From Varunaivibrio sulfuroxidans (lineage in GTDB: Bacteria > Pseudomonadota > Alphaproteobacteria > Rhodospirillales > Magnetovibrionaceae): a stretch of 64,000 nucleotides of DNA. The position numbers and the translations under genes are program-made. The notes beneath the pieces are model-generated. The model ran no database searches, was not told where the DNA came from, and was given only the letters and a program-made list of their open reading frames with translations. Of this stretch, positions 45,133-54,788 are shown one piece after another. The stretch lies in the NCBI RefSeq assembly GCF_029318635.1, contig NZ_CP119676.1, positions 2,493,001 to 2,557,000 of the forward strand. The letters run 5' to 3'. How positions within the stretch are numbered: the first letter of the stretch is position 1; each line of letters starts with the position of its first letter.

Positions 45133-46575
45133 ATGACAGATCATAACGATAAAAACCGCGATGACGAAAGTAAAATTCCGATGACGGAGGGGGCGACCAG
45201 TTCAATTTGGGGCGGGCGCTTCGCCGCCGGGCCTTCGGCCCTGATGGAGGCGATCAACGCCTCGATTGGTTTCGATCAGCGCCTCTACGCCCAGGATGTC
45301 GCGGGCTCCAAGGCGCACTGCGTCATGCTGAAAAACCAAGGCATCATCCCCGAAGACGACGCCCTCAAGATTCTCGACGGCTTGGATCGCGTGTTGGATG
45401 AAATCGAGGCGGGAGAGTTCGCTTTTTCTCCGGCCCTTGAAGACATCCACATGAATGTCGAAAATCGGCTGCGCGAGCTGATCGGCGACGGCGCCGGGCG
45501 GCTGCATACCGCCCGTTCGCGCAATGACCAGGTGGCGACCGATCTGCGCTTGTGGGTGCGCGATACCCTGGACGGCTTGGACGGCGCGCTAAAAGGCATG
45601 CAACGCGACCTGATCGACCGCGCCCGGGAACACCATGACGACGTGATGCCGGGGTTCACCCATTTGCAGGCCGCCCAGCCGGTGACCCTGGGGCACTATC
45701 TGCTGGCTTATTGCGAAATGCTGGGCCGCGATCGCGGGCGGATCGCCGATTGTCGGGCGCGGATGAACGAAAGCCCGTTGGGGGCGGCGGCGCTGGCGGG
45801 CACCTCGTTTCCCATCGATCGTTTGGATACCGCACGCAGGCTGGGCTTCGACCGCCCGACGGCCAACTCCCTGGACAGCGTGTCGGATCGCGATTTCGCC
45901 CTGGAATTTTTGAGCTTGGCGGCGATCATCGCCGTACATCTGTCGCGCATGGCCGAGGAATTCGTGCTGTGGTGTTCGGCGCAATTCAACTTCATGCGAG
46001 TATCGGACGAGTATTCGACCGGCAGTTCGATCATGCCGCAAAAGCGCAACCCCGACGCCGCCGAGTTGGTGCGCGGCAAGGCGGGCCGGGTGATCGGCGA
46101 TCTGACGTCTTTGCTGGTCGCCCTGAAGGGGCTGCCGTTGAGTTACGGCAAGGACATGCAGGAGGACAAGGAGCCGGTCTTCGACGCCGCCGATACTTTG
46201 GAGCTATGTATCAGTGCAATGTCGGCGATGGTGCGCACGGCCATCTTCAATACGGAACGTATGAAGAAAGACGCCGGCAAGGGCTTTACCACCGCGACCG
46301 ATCTGGCCGATTGGCTGGTGCGCGTGCTGGCGATGCCGTTTCGCGACGCTCATCATGTCACGGGGGCCCTGGTTAAAATGGCGGAGGACAAGGGGGTCGG
46401 CCTGGAAGACCTTTCCCTGGGCGAGATGCAGAGCGTCGCGCCGGGGATTACGGAAGAAATCTACAATGTCCTGGGCGTTGAAAATTCGGTCAAGAGCCGT
46501 ACCAGTCACGGCGGAACCGCGCCGGAAAACGTCCGCCGCGCGGTCGATGAGGCGCGGCGCAGGTTTTTGGATTGA
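45133..46575 (+). CDS. argH: Argininosuccinate lyase
   Basis: Last enzyme of arginine synthesis, splitting argininosuccinate into arginine and fumarate. The 480-residue fumarase-superfamily protein has [39 protein letters not shown]-type region [20 protein letters not shown] and the signature [20 protein letters not shown]. An ATG 16 codons downstream (45181) would remove a variable charged leader and is a possible start. Followed by lptM and lysA. Confidence 0.96.
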   Translation: MTDHNDKNRDDESKIPMTEGATSSIWGGRFAAGPSALMEAINASIGFDQRLYAQDVAGSKAHCVMLKNQGIIPEDDALKILDGLDRVLDEIEAGEFAFSPALEDIHMNVENRLRELIGDGAGRLHTARSRNDQVATDLRLWVRDTLDGLDGALKGMQRDLIDRAREHHDDVMPGFTHLQAAQPVTLGHYLLAYCEMLGRDRGRIADCRARMNESPLGAAALAGTSFPIDRLDTARRLGFDRPTANSLDSVSDRDFALEFLSLAAIIAVHLSRMAEEFVLWCSAQFNFMRVSDEYSTGSSIMPQKRNPDAAELVRGKAGRVIGDLTSLLVALKGLPLSYGKDMQEDKEPVFDAADTLELCISAMSAMVRTAIFNTERMKKDAGKGFTTATDLADWLVRVLAMPFRDAHHVTGALVKMAEDKGVGLEDLSLGEMQSVAPGITEEIYNVLGVENSVKSRTSHGGTAPENVRRAVDEARRRFLD

Positions 46576-46627
46576 ATGCCGCGGGCGCGGGGGTGCGATC
46601 CGCGAAACTGATCGAGGAGAGCGTGAT

Positions 46628-46804
46628 ATGACGCGAACCGATGGAAGATATAAGATCCAAGGCCGTCGCTTTTGGGCGGCGAAGGGCATCGTGATCGTCT
46701 GTGCGCTTATGGTGATGACGGCGTTGGCGGCTTGTGGTCGCAAGGGATCGCCGCAACCGCCCAGTGGCGCCACCTATCCCCAAGAATATCCCTATAATCA
46801 GTAA
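46628..46804 (+). CDS. lptM: LptM-like small lipoprotein (YifL family)
   Basis: A 58-residue lipoprotein between argH and lysA, the conserved location of this family. A basic n-region, the hydrophobic IVIVCALMVMTALAAC with lipobox LAAC, and the mature N-terminus CGRKGSPQPP match LptM/YifL, which in E. coli assists assembly of the LptD/LptE outer-membrane complex. GAGGAG lies upstream of ATG 46628. The frame is open further upstream as an argH shadow. Confidence 0.87.
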   Translation: MTRTDGRYKIQGRRFWAAKGIVIVCALMVMTALAACGRKGSPQPPSGATYPQEYPYNQ

Positions 46805-46840
46805 TTCCTTGTCTCTTAAAGAATTAGCGAAAGATTCCCG

Positions 46841-48118
46841 ATGGACCACTTTGCCTACAAGAATGGCTGCCTGTACGCCGAAGACGTCGCCCTTAGCGAT
46901 ATTGCGCGGCAGGTCGGCACGCCTTGCTACGTCTATAGCGAGGCCACCATCCAACGACACTATCGGGTCTTCGACGACGCCCTCGATGGGCTGGAACGCA
47001 CGGTGTGTTTCGCCCTGAAGGCCAACTCCAACCTCTCTGTGGTGCGGACCCTGGCGGATATGGGCGCCGGGGCGGATGTGGTCTCGGGGGGGGAACTGCG
47101 TCGCGCGCTGATGGCTGGAATTCCTGCCGAAAAGATTATTTTCTCTGGAGTTGGAAAAACTGACGAAGAGCTTTCCTCTGCCCTGGATGCGGGGATTTTG
47201 CAAATCAACGTCGAATCCGAACGGGAACTGGAACTCCTGGACGCGATCGCCGTCGAAAAGGGCGTCAAGGCGCGCATCGGTATTCGCATCAATCCCGATA
47301 TCGACGCCAAGACCCACGAAAAAATCTCGACCGGGAAAAAAGAAAATAAATTTGGGATCGAGTGGACCCGCGCGCATGAAATTTACGCCCGCGCCCGTGA
47401 TATGAAAGGGATCGAGGCCCGCGCCATGGCGATCCATATCGGATCGCAGCTCACCGATTTGGCGCCGTTTCGCGACGCCTTCGTGCGCACCCGCGACCTG
47501 ATCGCGATGTTGCGCGCCGATGGGCACGAGATCACACACTTGGATTTGGGCGGGGGGCTGGGCGTTCCCTACGAACCGCGTCACGCGGACGGTGCGCCCA
47601 TTCCCTCGCCCCAAGCGTATGGCGAGGTGGTGCGCGCGTGCGTCGGCGATCTCGGCTGTCATCTGATCTTCGAGCCGGGCCGGGTGCTGGTCGCCAACGC
47701 GGGCGTTTTCCTCACGCGCATCGTACGCACCAAGGAGGGGACGACGCGCAATTTCGCCATCGTCGATGGGGCGATGAACGATTTGATCCGCCCAACCCTA
47801 TATAACGCCTACCACGAGATCGTGCCGGTTCGCGAACCCGGCGGCGACGCGAAAATGGCGCGCTACGACGTCGTCGGACCGATCTGCGAAAGTGGCGATC
47901 TGTTCGGCAAGGACCGCCTTCTGCCGCCGCCGGACGATGGCGATCTGTTGGCGATCCGCACCGCCGGGGCCTACGGCGCGGTGCAGGGTTCGATGTATAA
48001 CACCCGCGCTCTCGCGCCCGAGGTCTTGGTCCGCGGCGATCAATTCGCCCTCATTCGTCGCCGCCTCACCGTCGATGACATTCTCGCCTTGGAGACGCCC
48101 GCGCCCTGGCTGGCGTAA
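46841..48118 (+). CDS. lysA: Diaminopimelate decarboxylase
   Basis: PLP-dependent alanine racemase-fold enzyme that converts meso-diaminopimelate to lysine, 425 residues. The PLP lysine lies in CFALKANSNLSV near residue 65. HIGSQLTDLAPF, the glycine-rich phosphate loop LDLGGGLGVPYE, EPGRVLVANAG and the C-terminal CESGDLFGKDR (active-site Cys across the dimer) are all present. Last gene of argH-lptM-lysA. Confidence 0.97.
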   Translation: MDHFAYKNGCLYAEDVALSDIARQVGTPCYVYSEATIQRHYRVFDDALDGLERTVCFALKANSNLSVVRTLADMGAGADVVSGGELRRALMAGIPAEKIIFSGVGKTDEELSSALDAGILQINVESERELELLDAIAVEKGVKARIGIRINPDIDAKTHEKISTGKKENKFGIEWTRAHEIYARARDMKGIEARAMAIHIGSQLTDLAPFRDAFVRTRDLIAMLRADGHEITHLDLGGGLGVPYEPRHADGAPIPSPQAYGEVVRACVGDLGCHLIFEPGRVLVANAGVFLTRIVRTKEGTTRNFAIVDGAMNDLIRPTLYNAYHEIVPVREPGGDAKMARYDVVGPICESGDLFGKDRLLPPPDDGDLLAIRTAGAYGAVQGSMYNTRALAPEVLVRGDQFALIRRRLTVDDILALETPAPWLA

Positions 48119-48141
48119 ATAAAGTCGTCGAAAACTCGGCG

Positions 48142-48717
48142 TTAACCCTGGTCGTCCTTGTATCCCTTGGGTAAGTGGTGCGCGATGCCCTTATGGCAGT
48201 CGATGCATGTTTTACCCTCTTTCATCGCCGCCTCCATTTTTCGCGCCGCGCGGCGATTTTGTTTGTGAAAATCCATGCTTTTAAAGCTGTGGCAACTGCG
48301 GCACGCGCGCGAATCGTTGGACTTCATGGTCGCCCAGACGATTTTCGCCAGTTCGAGGCGTTTGGCTTCGAATTTTTGCGGCGTGTCGATGGTGCCCGTA
48401 AGCTTGTGAAAGACCTCGTTTGAGGCTTCGATTTTACGGATAACCTTCGGCCACCATTGTTTGGGAACGTGGCAATCCGAACATTTGGCGCGCACGCCGG
48501 CGGCGTTTTTATAGTGGGGCGATTTTTTGTACTCTGGATAGACGGTCTGGCTCATTTCGTGGCACGAAACGCAAAATCCGATGGTGTTGGTTTGTTCCAT
48601 CAGGGTGTCGAAACCGCCGAGTGCGAACGCGCCGCCAACACCGCCGATAACGAGGATCAATCCCCATCCATAGCGCGACGTGGGCGAAAAAAACCATTTC
48701 CACAAACGTGAAAACAT
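48142..48717 (-). CDS. NapC/NirT-family tetrahaem cytochrome c
   Basis: A 191-residue membrane-anchored quinol-oxidising cytochrome. One N-terminal helix (about residues 18-36, GLILVIGGVGGAFALGG) is followed by four CXXCH haem sites: CVSCH, CSDCH, CRSCH and CIDCH, with the family motif FCVSCHEMSQTVYPEY. NapC/NirT proteins pass electrons from the quinol pool to periplasmic reductases. None is encoded here; the next upstream gene is a dihaem cytochrome likely to be its partner. Confidence 0.93.
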   Translation of the reverse strand: MFSRLWKWFFSPTSRYGWGLILVIGGVGGAFALGGFDTLMEQTNTIGFCVSCHEMSQTVYPEYKKSPHYKNAAGVRAKCSDCHVPKQWWPKVIRKIEASNEVFHKLTGTIDTPQKFEAKRLELAKIVWATMKSNDSRACRSCHSFKSMDFHKQNRRAARKMEAAMKEGKTCIDCHKGIAHHLPKGYKDDQG

Positions 48718-48833
48718 GTCGGGGTATCCTTTTGATCATGGTGTTAGGCAAAGCGTGACCGGCCCTAGAGCGCGCTCCACCCCGACTCTCCATAGTCATG
48801 AAGGGAGAGGGTGGGTCACGCATCGTCGGGTGG

Positions 48834-49541
48834 TTATCTTTTGTTCGGAAGGGTTTGAGCGTAGCTCAGAATATCGGCGGAAAGCTGCGGTCCGAAAGCC
48901 CTGAGCGCGGGCATGACCTCGCCGGGTTCGCCGTTCATGATCTTATGCAGGGCTTCCCATGGGCTTTCATTGGTGATCGCGCCCATGACGCTGTCCCAAT
49001 CCTTGGGCTTCTTTCCATCGAGGCCATGACACTTGGCGCAAATCGTATTGTAGTAAATCACGCCGTTTTCCTTGTTTCCCTTGGCCTTGCCACTGGCGCG
49101 GTCGATATATTTATCGACGTCGAACTGCCCCTTGGTGATGAAATTGGCGAGGTCGGTAAGGTCCTGCTGCGAAAACTCGTCGGCCATGGCGTGTTTTTTA
49201 CCCTTGAGCACGGCGATGACCTTGGCGGGGTCGGCGTCCTTCAGCTTGGTTAGACCGGGCATGCCGTTGTCGCCTTTAAGGTCCCAGCCATGACACGATG
49301 CACAGCGCCATGTGTTGGCGCCCTTTTCTTGCGTGTTGGCGGTTGGCCATAGGGGGTGGTTTTCTTTCGGTTTTCCCGCCTTAAGTACGGTATACCAATT
49401 GTCGTACAGCATGCCGCCACGGGCGATCGAGGAGACGACCTCCTTAGCCGTCGCCGTTCCCGGGAGAGTTGCCGCGCCAAGGACGCCGACAAAACCGGCG
49501 ATGATCCATAGCGACAGCAAATAAAAATATTTTTTAATCAT
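48834..49541 (-). CDS. Periplasmic dihaem cytochrome c
   Basis: A 235-residue secreted protein with a signal peptide (YLLSLWIIAGFVGVLGAATL) and two cytochrome c domains with CASCH (near residue 80) and CAKCH (near 169). The N-terminal block GGMLYDNWYTVLKAGKP and HPLWPTANTQEKGANTWRC precede the first haem. A strong GAGGAG is 8 nt before ATG 49541. Upstream of the NapC/NirT gene by 116 bp on the same strand, so probably co-transcribed. It may accept electrons from the tetrahaem protein; the terminal acceptor is unknown. Confidence 0.9.
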   Translation of the reverse strand: MIKKYFYLLSLWIIAGFVGVLGAATLPGTATAKEVVSSIARGGMLYDNWYTVLKAGKPKENHPLWPTANTQEKGANTWRCASCHGWDLKGDNGMPGLTKLKDADPAKVIAVLKGKKHAMADEFSQQDLTDLANFITKGQFDVDKYIDRASGKAKGNKENGVIYYNTICAKCHGLDGKKPKDWDSVMGAITNESPWEALHKIMNGEPGEVMPALRAFGPQLSADILSYAQTLPNKR

Positions 49542-50246
49542 AATTTAGGCTCCTCGTCTTTTGCCGTCCCTCCCCTTAATGTTTGTAAACACTTTTCTCC
49601 ACCACCAGCGTGCGAAAAAGCGCGCTTGACGGCGTTCCCTGCTGTTTCACGCCCATGTTTGTCGTGGGCTGTCGTTATGATTTCCGTGTCTTCGGCGTCT
49701 ATGGGTATGCGCCGCGCACACGCGTCTTTACGGCGGAAGACCCAACCCTTCTGGGATGGCGCGCCGATGTCGATGGTGTGGCGCGCCTATGCAAAAACGC
49801 GCCGGAGGACGCGCCCCCTGCGCAAACGGGCCGCCCAAGCAGGCGGTCCGCTCACAACGCGGCTTTCGCCAAACGGGTTTCGTTCGGCTTCGACCAGTAG
49901 GCCATTTGGAACGATTTCCAACAACAAAATAATGTAAAATTTATTTATTGAAATACGACAAATAAAGGTAGATTATCCCGTAGGGACTTTCCGCGTTCGC
50001 GGCTCTCTTCCTGTCGTGTCATGCCCCCCCTCAAGAAAGATCAAAAGAGGGCGGGGCGTTCAAAGAGTGGGAGGGGTGAGGCTTTATCTTTCCGGACCCA
50101 CCCGCTTTTTAACGGCGCACGGCCTGCCGCGCCAACGGCTCGCGGCGGACAGCGCCCTGCGATGGACCGTGGTGTGTGAGGGCGCACGCGATACGGAGCG
50201 GTGGCGTTGGATACAGGCCCAGGGACGACGGTTCCCGGGGACGGGT
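49542..50246. other. Gene-poor 705-bp spacer
   Basis: I see no supportable gene. It contains a 12-bp palindrome TGTTTGTAAACA (49580-49591) in the upstream region of the dihaem cytochrome gene, and a sigma70-like pair on the plus strand (TTGAAA 49948, 17 bp, GATTAT 49971) that leads to a small GC hairpin (CCGCG-TT-CGCGG) but no convincing coding sequence. The ORFs open here lack ribosome sites and recognisable protein features. Confidence 0.5.
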
Positions 50247-51302
50247 TCAATGCGCGGCGGGTTTGTCGGTTCCGGTGTCCTGCGCGCCCGATGATTTCCC
50301 CCCCATATCGGGGGTGTCGGTGAAGTTGACCGACATTTTGCGCGCGATCGCGGGTGGGCTCGCGATTTCAGCCTCGAAGCTGGTTTTCTCGGTCGGCGGA
50401 AGTCGTTTGTCGGCAACCTCGACATTGACGCCGACAACTTCCGTGCCGTCTACCTTGAGCAGGGATATCCGCACCGTCGGTACCGTGATCGGCATGTCGG
50501 TGACGTTTTTCACCTCGCCTTTAACCACCAGAATTTCGGCCCCGTTTCGGGTAATCTGCGATGGTTGTATGTTCTCGATCGCCAAACCTTCGCCTAGGGC
50601 CGGGCGGCCGACACCGAGCATGGCGTAGATATCCTTGGCCGGAGGGTAGAGCCGTACGATGGTCGGTCTGGCGAAGAAAATGCCGCCAATCACGGCCAAC
50701 AGCAAGACCGCGACGGCGATGGCGATCCGCTTGCCCGATCCCTTTTTCTTGGCCGGGGTGTTCCGTCCGCCGGCGCGACGCGGTTTCGAGGCGAAGTCAT
50801 CTTTGGCCGTGTTGAAGACTTCGGGGATCGGCTCGGGGTCGGGAAGGTCGTCGGGATCGATGGGCGCGCTTTGTTCATCGCCGCCGTCGTCGATCAAGGG
50901 TTTGACGTCGGGAACATCGTCCTCGCCGCCGAAAAGCGAATCCAAATCGTCCTGAGACAATTCTTTTTCCCCATCCGCCTTGGGCGCGCTTGCTTGCGCG
51001 GGTTCAGTTTCCTGTTCCGGCTTTGTTTCAGGTTCCGGCTCGGGCTCGGGCTCGGGTTCCGGCTCAGGCTCGGGTTCCGGCTCAGGCACCGGTTCTGGAA
51101 TCGGCGCTACCGGCGCGGGCTGTTGCGGTTGCGCGGCGGGCTGCGGCGCGGCGACCTCGACGGTCTGGCGTTCGATGGTATGGATGACCGATTGCTGCCA
51201 CATATGGCCGCAGCGCGCGCAACGCATCATGGTGCCGGTGGGCTGGATGCTTGCGGGGTCCACGCTATATCGTGTCCCGCAATTTGGGCAGGTGATAAAC
51301 AT
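50247..51302 (-). CDS. MJ0042-type zinc-ribbon membrane protein
   Basis: A 351-residue protein. The N-terminal zinc ribbon has CPNCGTRY and CARCGHMW (two CXXC pairs). An acidic proline-rich linker follows with an unbroken Glu-Pro repeat (about residues 70-95), then one transmembrane helix (IAIAVAVLLLAVIGGIFFA, near 210) and a periplasmic C-terminal domain related to DUF3426 (EVKNVTDMPITVPTVRISLL). The family is conserved beside ftsEX in alphaproteobacteria and has no defined role. ATG 51302 gives the usual N-terminus; ATG 51314 is possible. Confidence 0.85.
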   Translation of the reverse strand: MFITCPNCGTRYSVDPASIQPTGTMMRCARCGHMWQQSVIHTIERQTVEVAAPQPAAQPQQPAPVAPIPEPVPEPEPEPEPEPEPEPEPEPETKPEQETEPAQASAPKADGEKELSQDDLDSLFGGEDDVPDVKPLIDDGGDEQSAPIDPDDLPDPEPIPEVFNTAKDDFASKPRRAGGRNTPAKKKGSGKRIAIAVAVLLLAVIGGIFFARPTIVRLYPPAKDIYAMLGVGRPALGEGLAIENIQPSQITRNGAEILVVKGEVKNVTDMPITVPTVRISLLKVDGTEVVGVNVEVADKRLPPTEKTSFEAEIASPPAIARKMSVNFTDTPDMGGKSSGAQDTGTDKPAAH

Positions 51303-51495
51303 CGGCGTCCGCATCTGTTTAAGCTTTGGATGTTTATAGGCTTTTGCCGGTGGCGACGCAAGCGGATGCGGGCATATTGGGGGCATTGAATTCGAGGGGG
51401 CGACCGTGCCATTGTAGGGCGGGACTCGCGCCCGGCGCCCGGAGGACGGAACACGACGTCGGACGCAGGGTGGCATCAGATGAAAAGTGAGAGTG

Positions 51496-52206
51496 ATGGC
51501 GGCGCAGGAGAGTATCGTAAATTTCGAAAATGTCGGATTGCGGTACGGGCTGGGGCCGGAGGTCCTACAAGACGTTTCGTTTTCCTTGGCGCCGGGGTCC
51601 TACCATTTCCTGGTCGGCCCCAGCGGGGCGGGAAAATCGTCTTTGCTGAAACTGATGTATCTTGCCCTCAAACCGTCACGGGGATTGATTACGATGTTCG
51701 GGCGCGACATCGCCACGACGGCGCGTGACGACTTGACGTTGTTGCGCCGGCGTGTCGGCGTCGTGTTTCAGGATTATCGCCTGCTCGAACACCTGTCGGC
51801 CTTCGATAATGTGGCGCTTCCCCTGAGGGTCGCCGGCGTGCGCGAAGACGATGTGCGCAAGCATGTCGGCGAGATTTTGGCCTGGGTCGGTCTGCAAGAT
51901 CACATGCAGGCCCGCCCGCCGACCCTTTCCGGTGGCCAGAAACAGCGGGTGTCGATTGCGCGCGCGGTGATTTCGCGACCCGATCTTCTCCTCGCCGACG
52001 AGCCGACCGGAAACGTGGACGATATGATGGGGTTGCGTCTCATGCATCTGTTCGAGGAAATGAATAAACTGGGGACGACGATCGTCGTCGCCACGCACAA
52101 CGAATCCCTGGTGGACCGTTTGGCCCATCCCGTCATGCGCTTGCAAAGCGGTGACGTCGATATCATTCCCGGCGATCATCCATCCCGCACGCAAGGGGTC
52201 GCCTGA
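51496..52206 (+). CDS. ftsE: Cell division ATP-binding protein FtsE
   Basis: ABC-type ATPase that with FtsX activates peptidoglycan hydrolases at the septum, 236 residues. Walker A GPSGAGKSSLLKL, Q-loop VVFQDYRLL, signature LSGGQKQRVSIARA and Walker B LLLADEPTGNVDD are intact. ATG 51496 is preferred; a GTG three codons upstream is possible. ftsX begins 1 nt after the stop, and the gene is divergent from the zinc-ribbon gene. Confidence 0.96.
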   Translation: MAAQESIVNFENVGLRYGLGPEVLQDVSFSLAPGSYHFLVGPSGAGKSSLLKLMYLALKPSRGLITMFGRDIATTARDDLTLLRRRVGVVFQDYRLLEHLSAFDNVALPLRVAGVREDDVRKHVGEILAWVGLQDHMQARPPTLSGGQKQRVSIARAVISRPDLLLADEPTGNVDDMMGLRLMHLFEEMNKLGTTIVVATHNESLVDRLAHPVMRLQSGDVDIIPGDHPSRTQGVA

Positions 52207-52207
52207 A

Positions 52208-53086
52208 ATGTTTCAAGGACGCAGCGACCTTCCCCTCGATCGTGACGCCTTAAGCCGATTTCTGCCGTGGCTGATCGCCTTCATGGTGTTTTTGGCGGCC
52301 CTGGCCCTGGCGGGGATGTTGGCCTTAAGCACGATGACCGCGCGCTGGAACGCCAATATGAACGCGACGTTGACGGTGCAGATACCGCCCGGCGCGGATG
52401 ACGCCGCCACCTTGCGGCGTACCGAGCAGGCGCTGCGTCTGATTCGCCAACAACCTGGAATCGTCCAGGCTCATGAAATTCCCGAACGCGACGTCCTGAC
52501 GCTTTTAAAACCCTGGTTGGGCGCGGCGGTGGTCGGCGATCTCCCGTTGCCGGTGTTGATCGATGTTACTTTGGACCGCCAGGGGAACTTCAATGGCGAC
52601 GTCTTGACGCGGCGTTTGACGATCGCGGTGCCCGGTGCGGTCGTCGATGACCATCGGATATGGTTGGACCGTTTGATACGTTTGGTCGGTTCGGTAAAAA
52701 TCCTGGCCTGGGTCGTGTTGGGGTTGATCGCATCGGCGACCACGGGCACCGTGATTTTCGCCACGCGGACGGGACTGTCCATCCACCAAGAAGCGATCGA
52801 GGTCTTGCATTTGACGGGGGCCCGCGATTCTTACGTTGCGAAGCAATTCGCCCGGCGCGCCATGGCGTTGGGCTTTAGGGGCGGCATGATTGGGTTGCTT
52901 CTGGCGGCGCTGACGATAGGGGGGATCGGGCGGTTGGCTTCTTCTCTTCAATCGGAAATGGTTCCCGACTTGTCGTTGGGGGTGGGGCAGTGGCTTTCGT
53001 TGGCGGCGTTGCCCGTCGCCGTCGCCGGACTTGCCATGATCACGGCGCGTCTCACGGTGATGCGTAATCTTTCGAAGATGCTTTAG
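52208..53086 (+). CDS. ftsX: Cell division protein FtsX
   Basis: Integral membrane partner of FtsE, 292 residues. It has the FtsX topology: a first helix (WLIAFMVFLAALALAGMLA), a periplasmic loop of about 110 residues, and three further helices including the FtsX/MacB-like region VLHLTGARDSYVAKQFARRA. AAGGGG lies before ATG 52208. Likely translationally coupled to ftsE and in an operon with the two downstream genes. Confidence 0.93.
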   Translation: MFQGRSDLPLDRDALSRFLPWLIAFMVFLAALALAGMLALSTMTARWNANMNATLTVQIPPGADDAATLRRTEQALRLIRQQPGIVQAHEIPERDVLTLLKPWLGAAVVGDLPLPVLIDVTLDRQGNFNGDVLTRRLTIAVPGAVVDDHRIWLDRLIRLVGSVKILAWVVLGLIASATTGTVIFATRTGLSIHQEAIEVLHLTGARDSYVAKQFARRAMALGFRGGMIGLLLAALTIGGIGRLASSLQSEMVPDLSLGVGQWLSLAALPVAVAGLAMITARLTVMRNLSKML

Positions 53087-53099
53087 GGACGATTTATTG

Positions 53100-53738
53100 A
53101 TGGTTCGTTTTGTTCGCCGGCCTAATATTTTTCAGCGCGTTGCGAAATTCGCCTTGCGCGTCGCCGTGGTCGTCGTCGTGGCGTGGGGTGTGGGGTTTTA
53201 TTTTTTCGCTCACAACCTGCCCAAGAAGGTTGACGATACGCAAACCCATACCGACGCCATCGTCGTTTTGACCGGGGGACGAGGGCGTCTGGAAAACGCC
53301 TTGGACCTTTTGTCCAAAGGATTTGCCGGCAAATTGTTCGTGTCGGGGGTGTACAGGGGTGTCGATGTCGCCAAATTGCTTGAATTGACCCAGCGCGCGC
53401 CTAAGGAACTGTCGTGCTGTATCGGCATCGGCGAGGCCGAAAACACCATCGCCAACGCCAGCGAAACCCGCGATTGGGCGATCAAGAACGGCGTGCACAG
53501 CATTCGGTTGGTAACTTCGGCGTATCATATGCCCAGGGCGCTTTTGGAATTCAACTATGCGATGGCCGGTTTTACGATCATCCCTCACCCCGTTTTCAAT
53601 GAACACGTTAAATTGAAAAAATGGTGGCTTTGGCCGGGGACGGCGAGCCTTGTCGCCAGCGAGTATAATAAGTTTCTGGTGGCGTGGGTTCGGGTGACGA
53701 TCCTAAGTTCCTTCGCGCGCGCGCGCGCCGTGATTTAA
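53100..53738 (+). CDS. YdcF/SanA-like DUF218 membrane protein
   Basis: A 212-residue protein with one N-terminal helix (ALRVAVVVVVAWGVGFYFF) and a DUF218 domain: DAIVVLTGGRGRLENALDLL, KLFVSGVY, ENTIANASETRDWA and VTSAYHMPRALLEF. DUF218 proteins are associated with envelope integrity and vancomycin sensitivity, with unknown chemistry. It lies 13 bp after ftsX and 8 bp before plsC, consistent with an operon. Confidence 0.88.
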   Translation: MVRFVRRPNIFQRVAKFALRVAVVVVVAWGVGFYFFAHNLPKKVDDTQTHTDAIVVLTGGRGRLENALDLLSKGFAGKLFVSGVYRGVDVAKLLELTQRAPKELSCCIGIGEAENTIANASETRDWAIKNGVHSIRLVTSAYHMPRALLEFNYAMAGFTIIPHPVFNEHVKLKKWWLWPGTASLVASEYNKFLVAWVRVTILSSFARARAVI

Positions 53739-53746
53739 GGCCGGGC

Positions 53747-54490
53747 ATGCTTTATCTGCGGTCCTTCATTTTCAATCTGGCGTTTTATGCTTTTTCGACG
53801 GCGCTTACGATTGCGATGCTTTTCGTCGTACCGTTTTCGGGGAAGAACGTCCATCTCTCGTTCGGTTTTTGGATTCGCGCCATGGCGGCGATGCTCAAGG
53901 GGATCGTCGGGCTGGACCATCAATTCCTGGGGCTGGAAAACCTGCCCGAGGGAAAGGCGATCATCGCTTGTAAGCACCAGTCGGCCTGGGAAACGGGTAT
54001 TTTTTATCTCCTATCGAAATATCCCGCGTATGTTTTGAAGAAAGAGCTTCTTTCCATCCCCATTTATGGTCAGTGCCTGAAAAAAACAGAAATGATCGCG
54101 GTCGATCGCGGAGCCGGCGGGGCGGCGTTGAAAACCCTTTTACGCGGGGCGAATCGGGCGTTGAAGGATGCCCGTCAGGTCATCATTTTTCCCGAGGGCA
54201 CGCGGGCGTCGCCCGATGTTCCCGGCGCCTATCACCCCGGAATTTGGGCGCTGTACAAAAGCGCCGGCATTCCGGTGATCCCGGCGGCCGTGAATTCCGG
54301 TCTTTTTTGGCCCCGGCGCAGTTTTTTAAAACGTCCGGGCCGCATCACCATGGAATTTTTGGAGCCGATCGCCCCCGGTTTGGACCGAGAGACGTTCATG
54401 AAGACCTTGCGCACCCGTATGGATGAGGCGACGGCGCGTCTTGTCGCCCAGGCCCGCGCCACCTATCCCTCGGCGCTGCCGCCGGCGTAA
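53747..54490 (+). CDS. plsC: 1-acyl-glycerol-3-phosphate acyltransferase family protein
   Basis: A 247-residue membrane-associated PlsC-family acyltransferase acylating lysophosphatidate to phosphatidate. The catalytic motif is KHQSAWET, giving HX4E instead of the usual HX4D; this variant is common in proteobacterial members. FPEGTRASPD is present. Start ATG 53747 is preceded by AAGG; the frame opens earlier inside ydcF. A second PlsC-type gene (olsA, 24.7 kb) probably serves ornithine lipid synthesis instead. Confidence 0.9.
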   Translation: MLYLRSFIFNLAFYAFSTALTIAMLFVVPFSGKNVHLSFGFWIRAMAAMLKGIVGLDHQFLGLENLPEGKAIIACKHQSAWETGIFYLLSKYPAYVLKKELLSIPIYGQCLKKTEMIAVDRGAGGAALKTLLRGANRALKDARQVIIFPEGTRASPDVPGAYHPGIWALYKSAGIPVIPAAVNSGLFWPRRSFLKRPGRITMEFLEPIAPGLDRETFMKTLRTRMDEATARLVAQARATYPSALPPA

Positions 54491-54788
54491 AATAAATTCC
54501 GTTCCGCCACCCCCAAGGAAGACCGTGTAAAGTGGGGATAACGCCGCTTTCCCCCGGCATGGGGAAGGGCGGCGGGAGGGTGGCGGAAGGACGGCGCGGC
54601 CCCGTCCTGGGGACAACTTCGTGGAAACATAACAAGAACAAAACCTTTGCCGCGGGTCACGTGCTCCTCTACACTATGGCCCCCACCCCGGAGCGGGCGC
54701 ACGCGGCGCGTGCGTGGGCCGAATGTTTCCGACGAATAAAGCCCGATCGAGAGTGGGCGACGTGGAATTTCTGCAGGAGAGGACGTCG

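Noticed and set aside
49610-49900. 96-residue rightward ORF near the dihaem cytochrome gene
   Set aside because: No ribosome site and no recognisable protein features; most likely non-coding.
50016-50294. 92-residue rightward ORF in the spacer before the zinc-ribbon gene
   Set aside because: No Shine-Dalgarno, Arg-rich, and overlaps the end of the zinc-ribbon gene; not recognisable.
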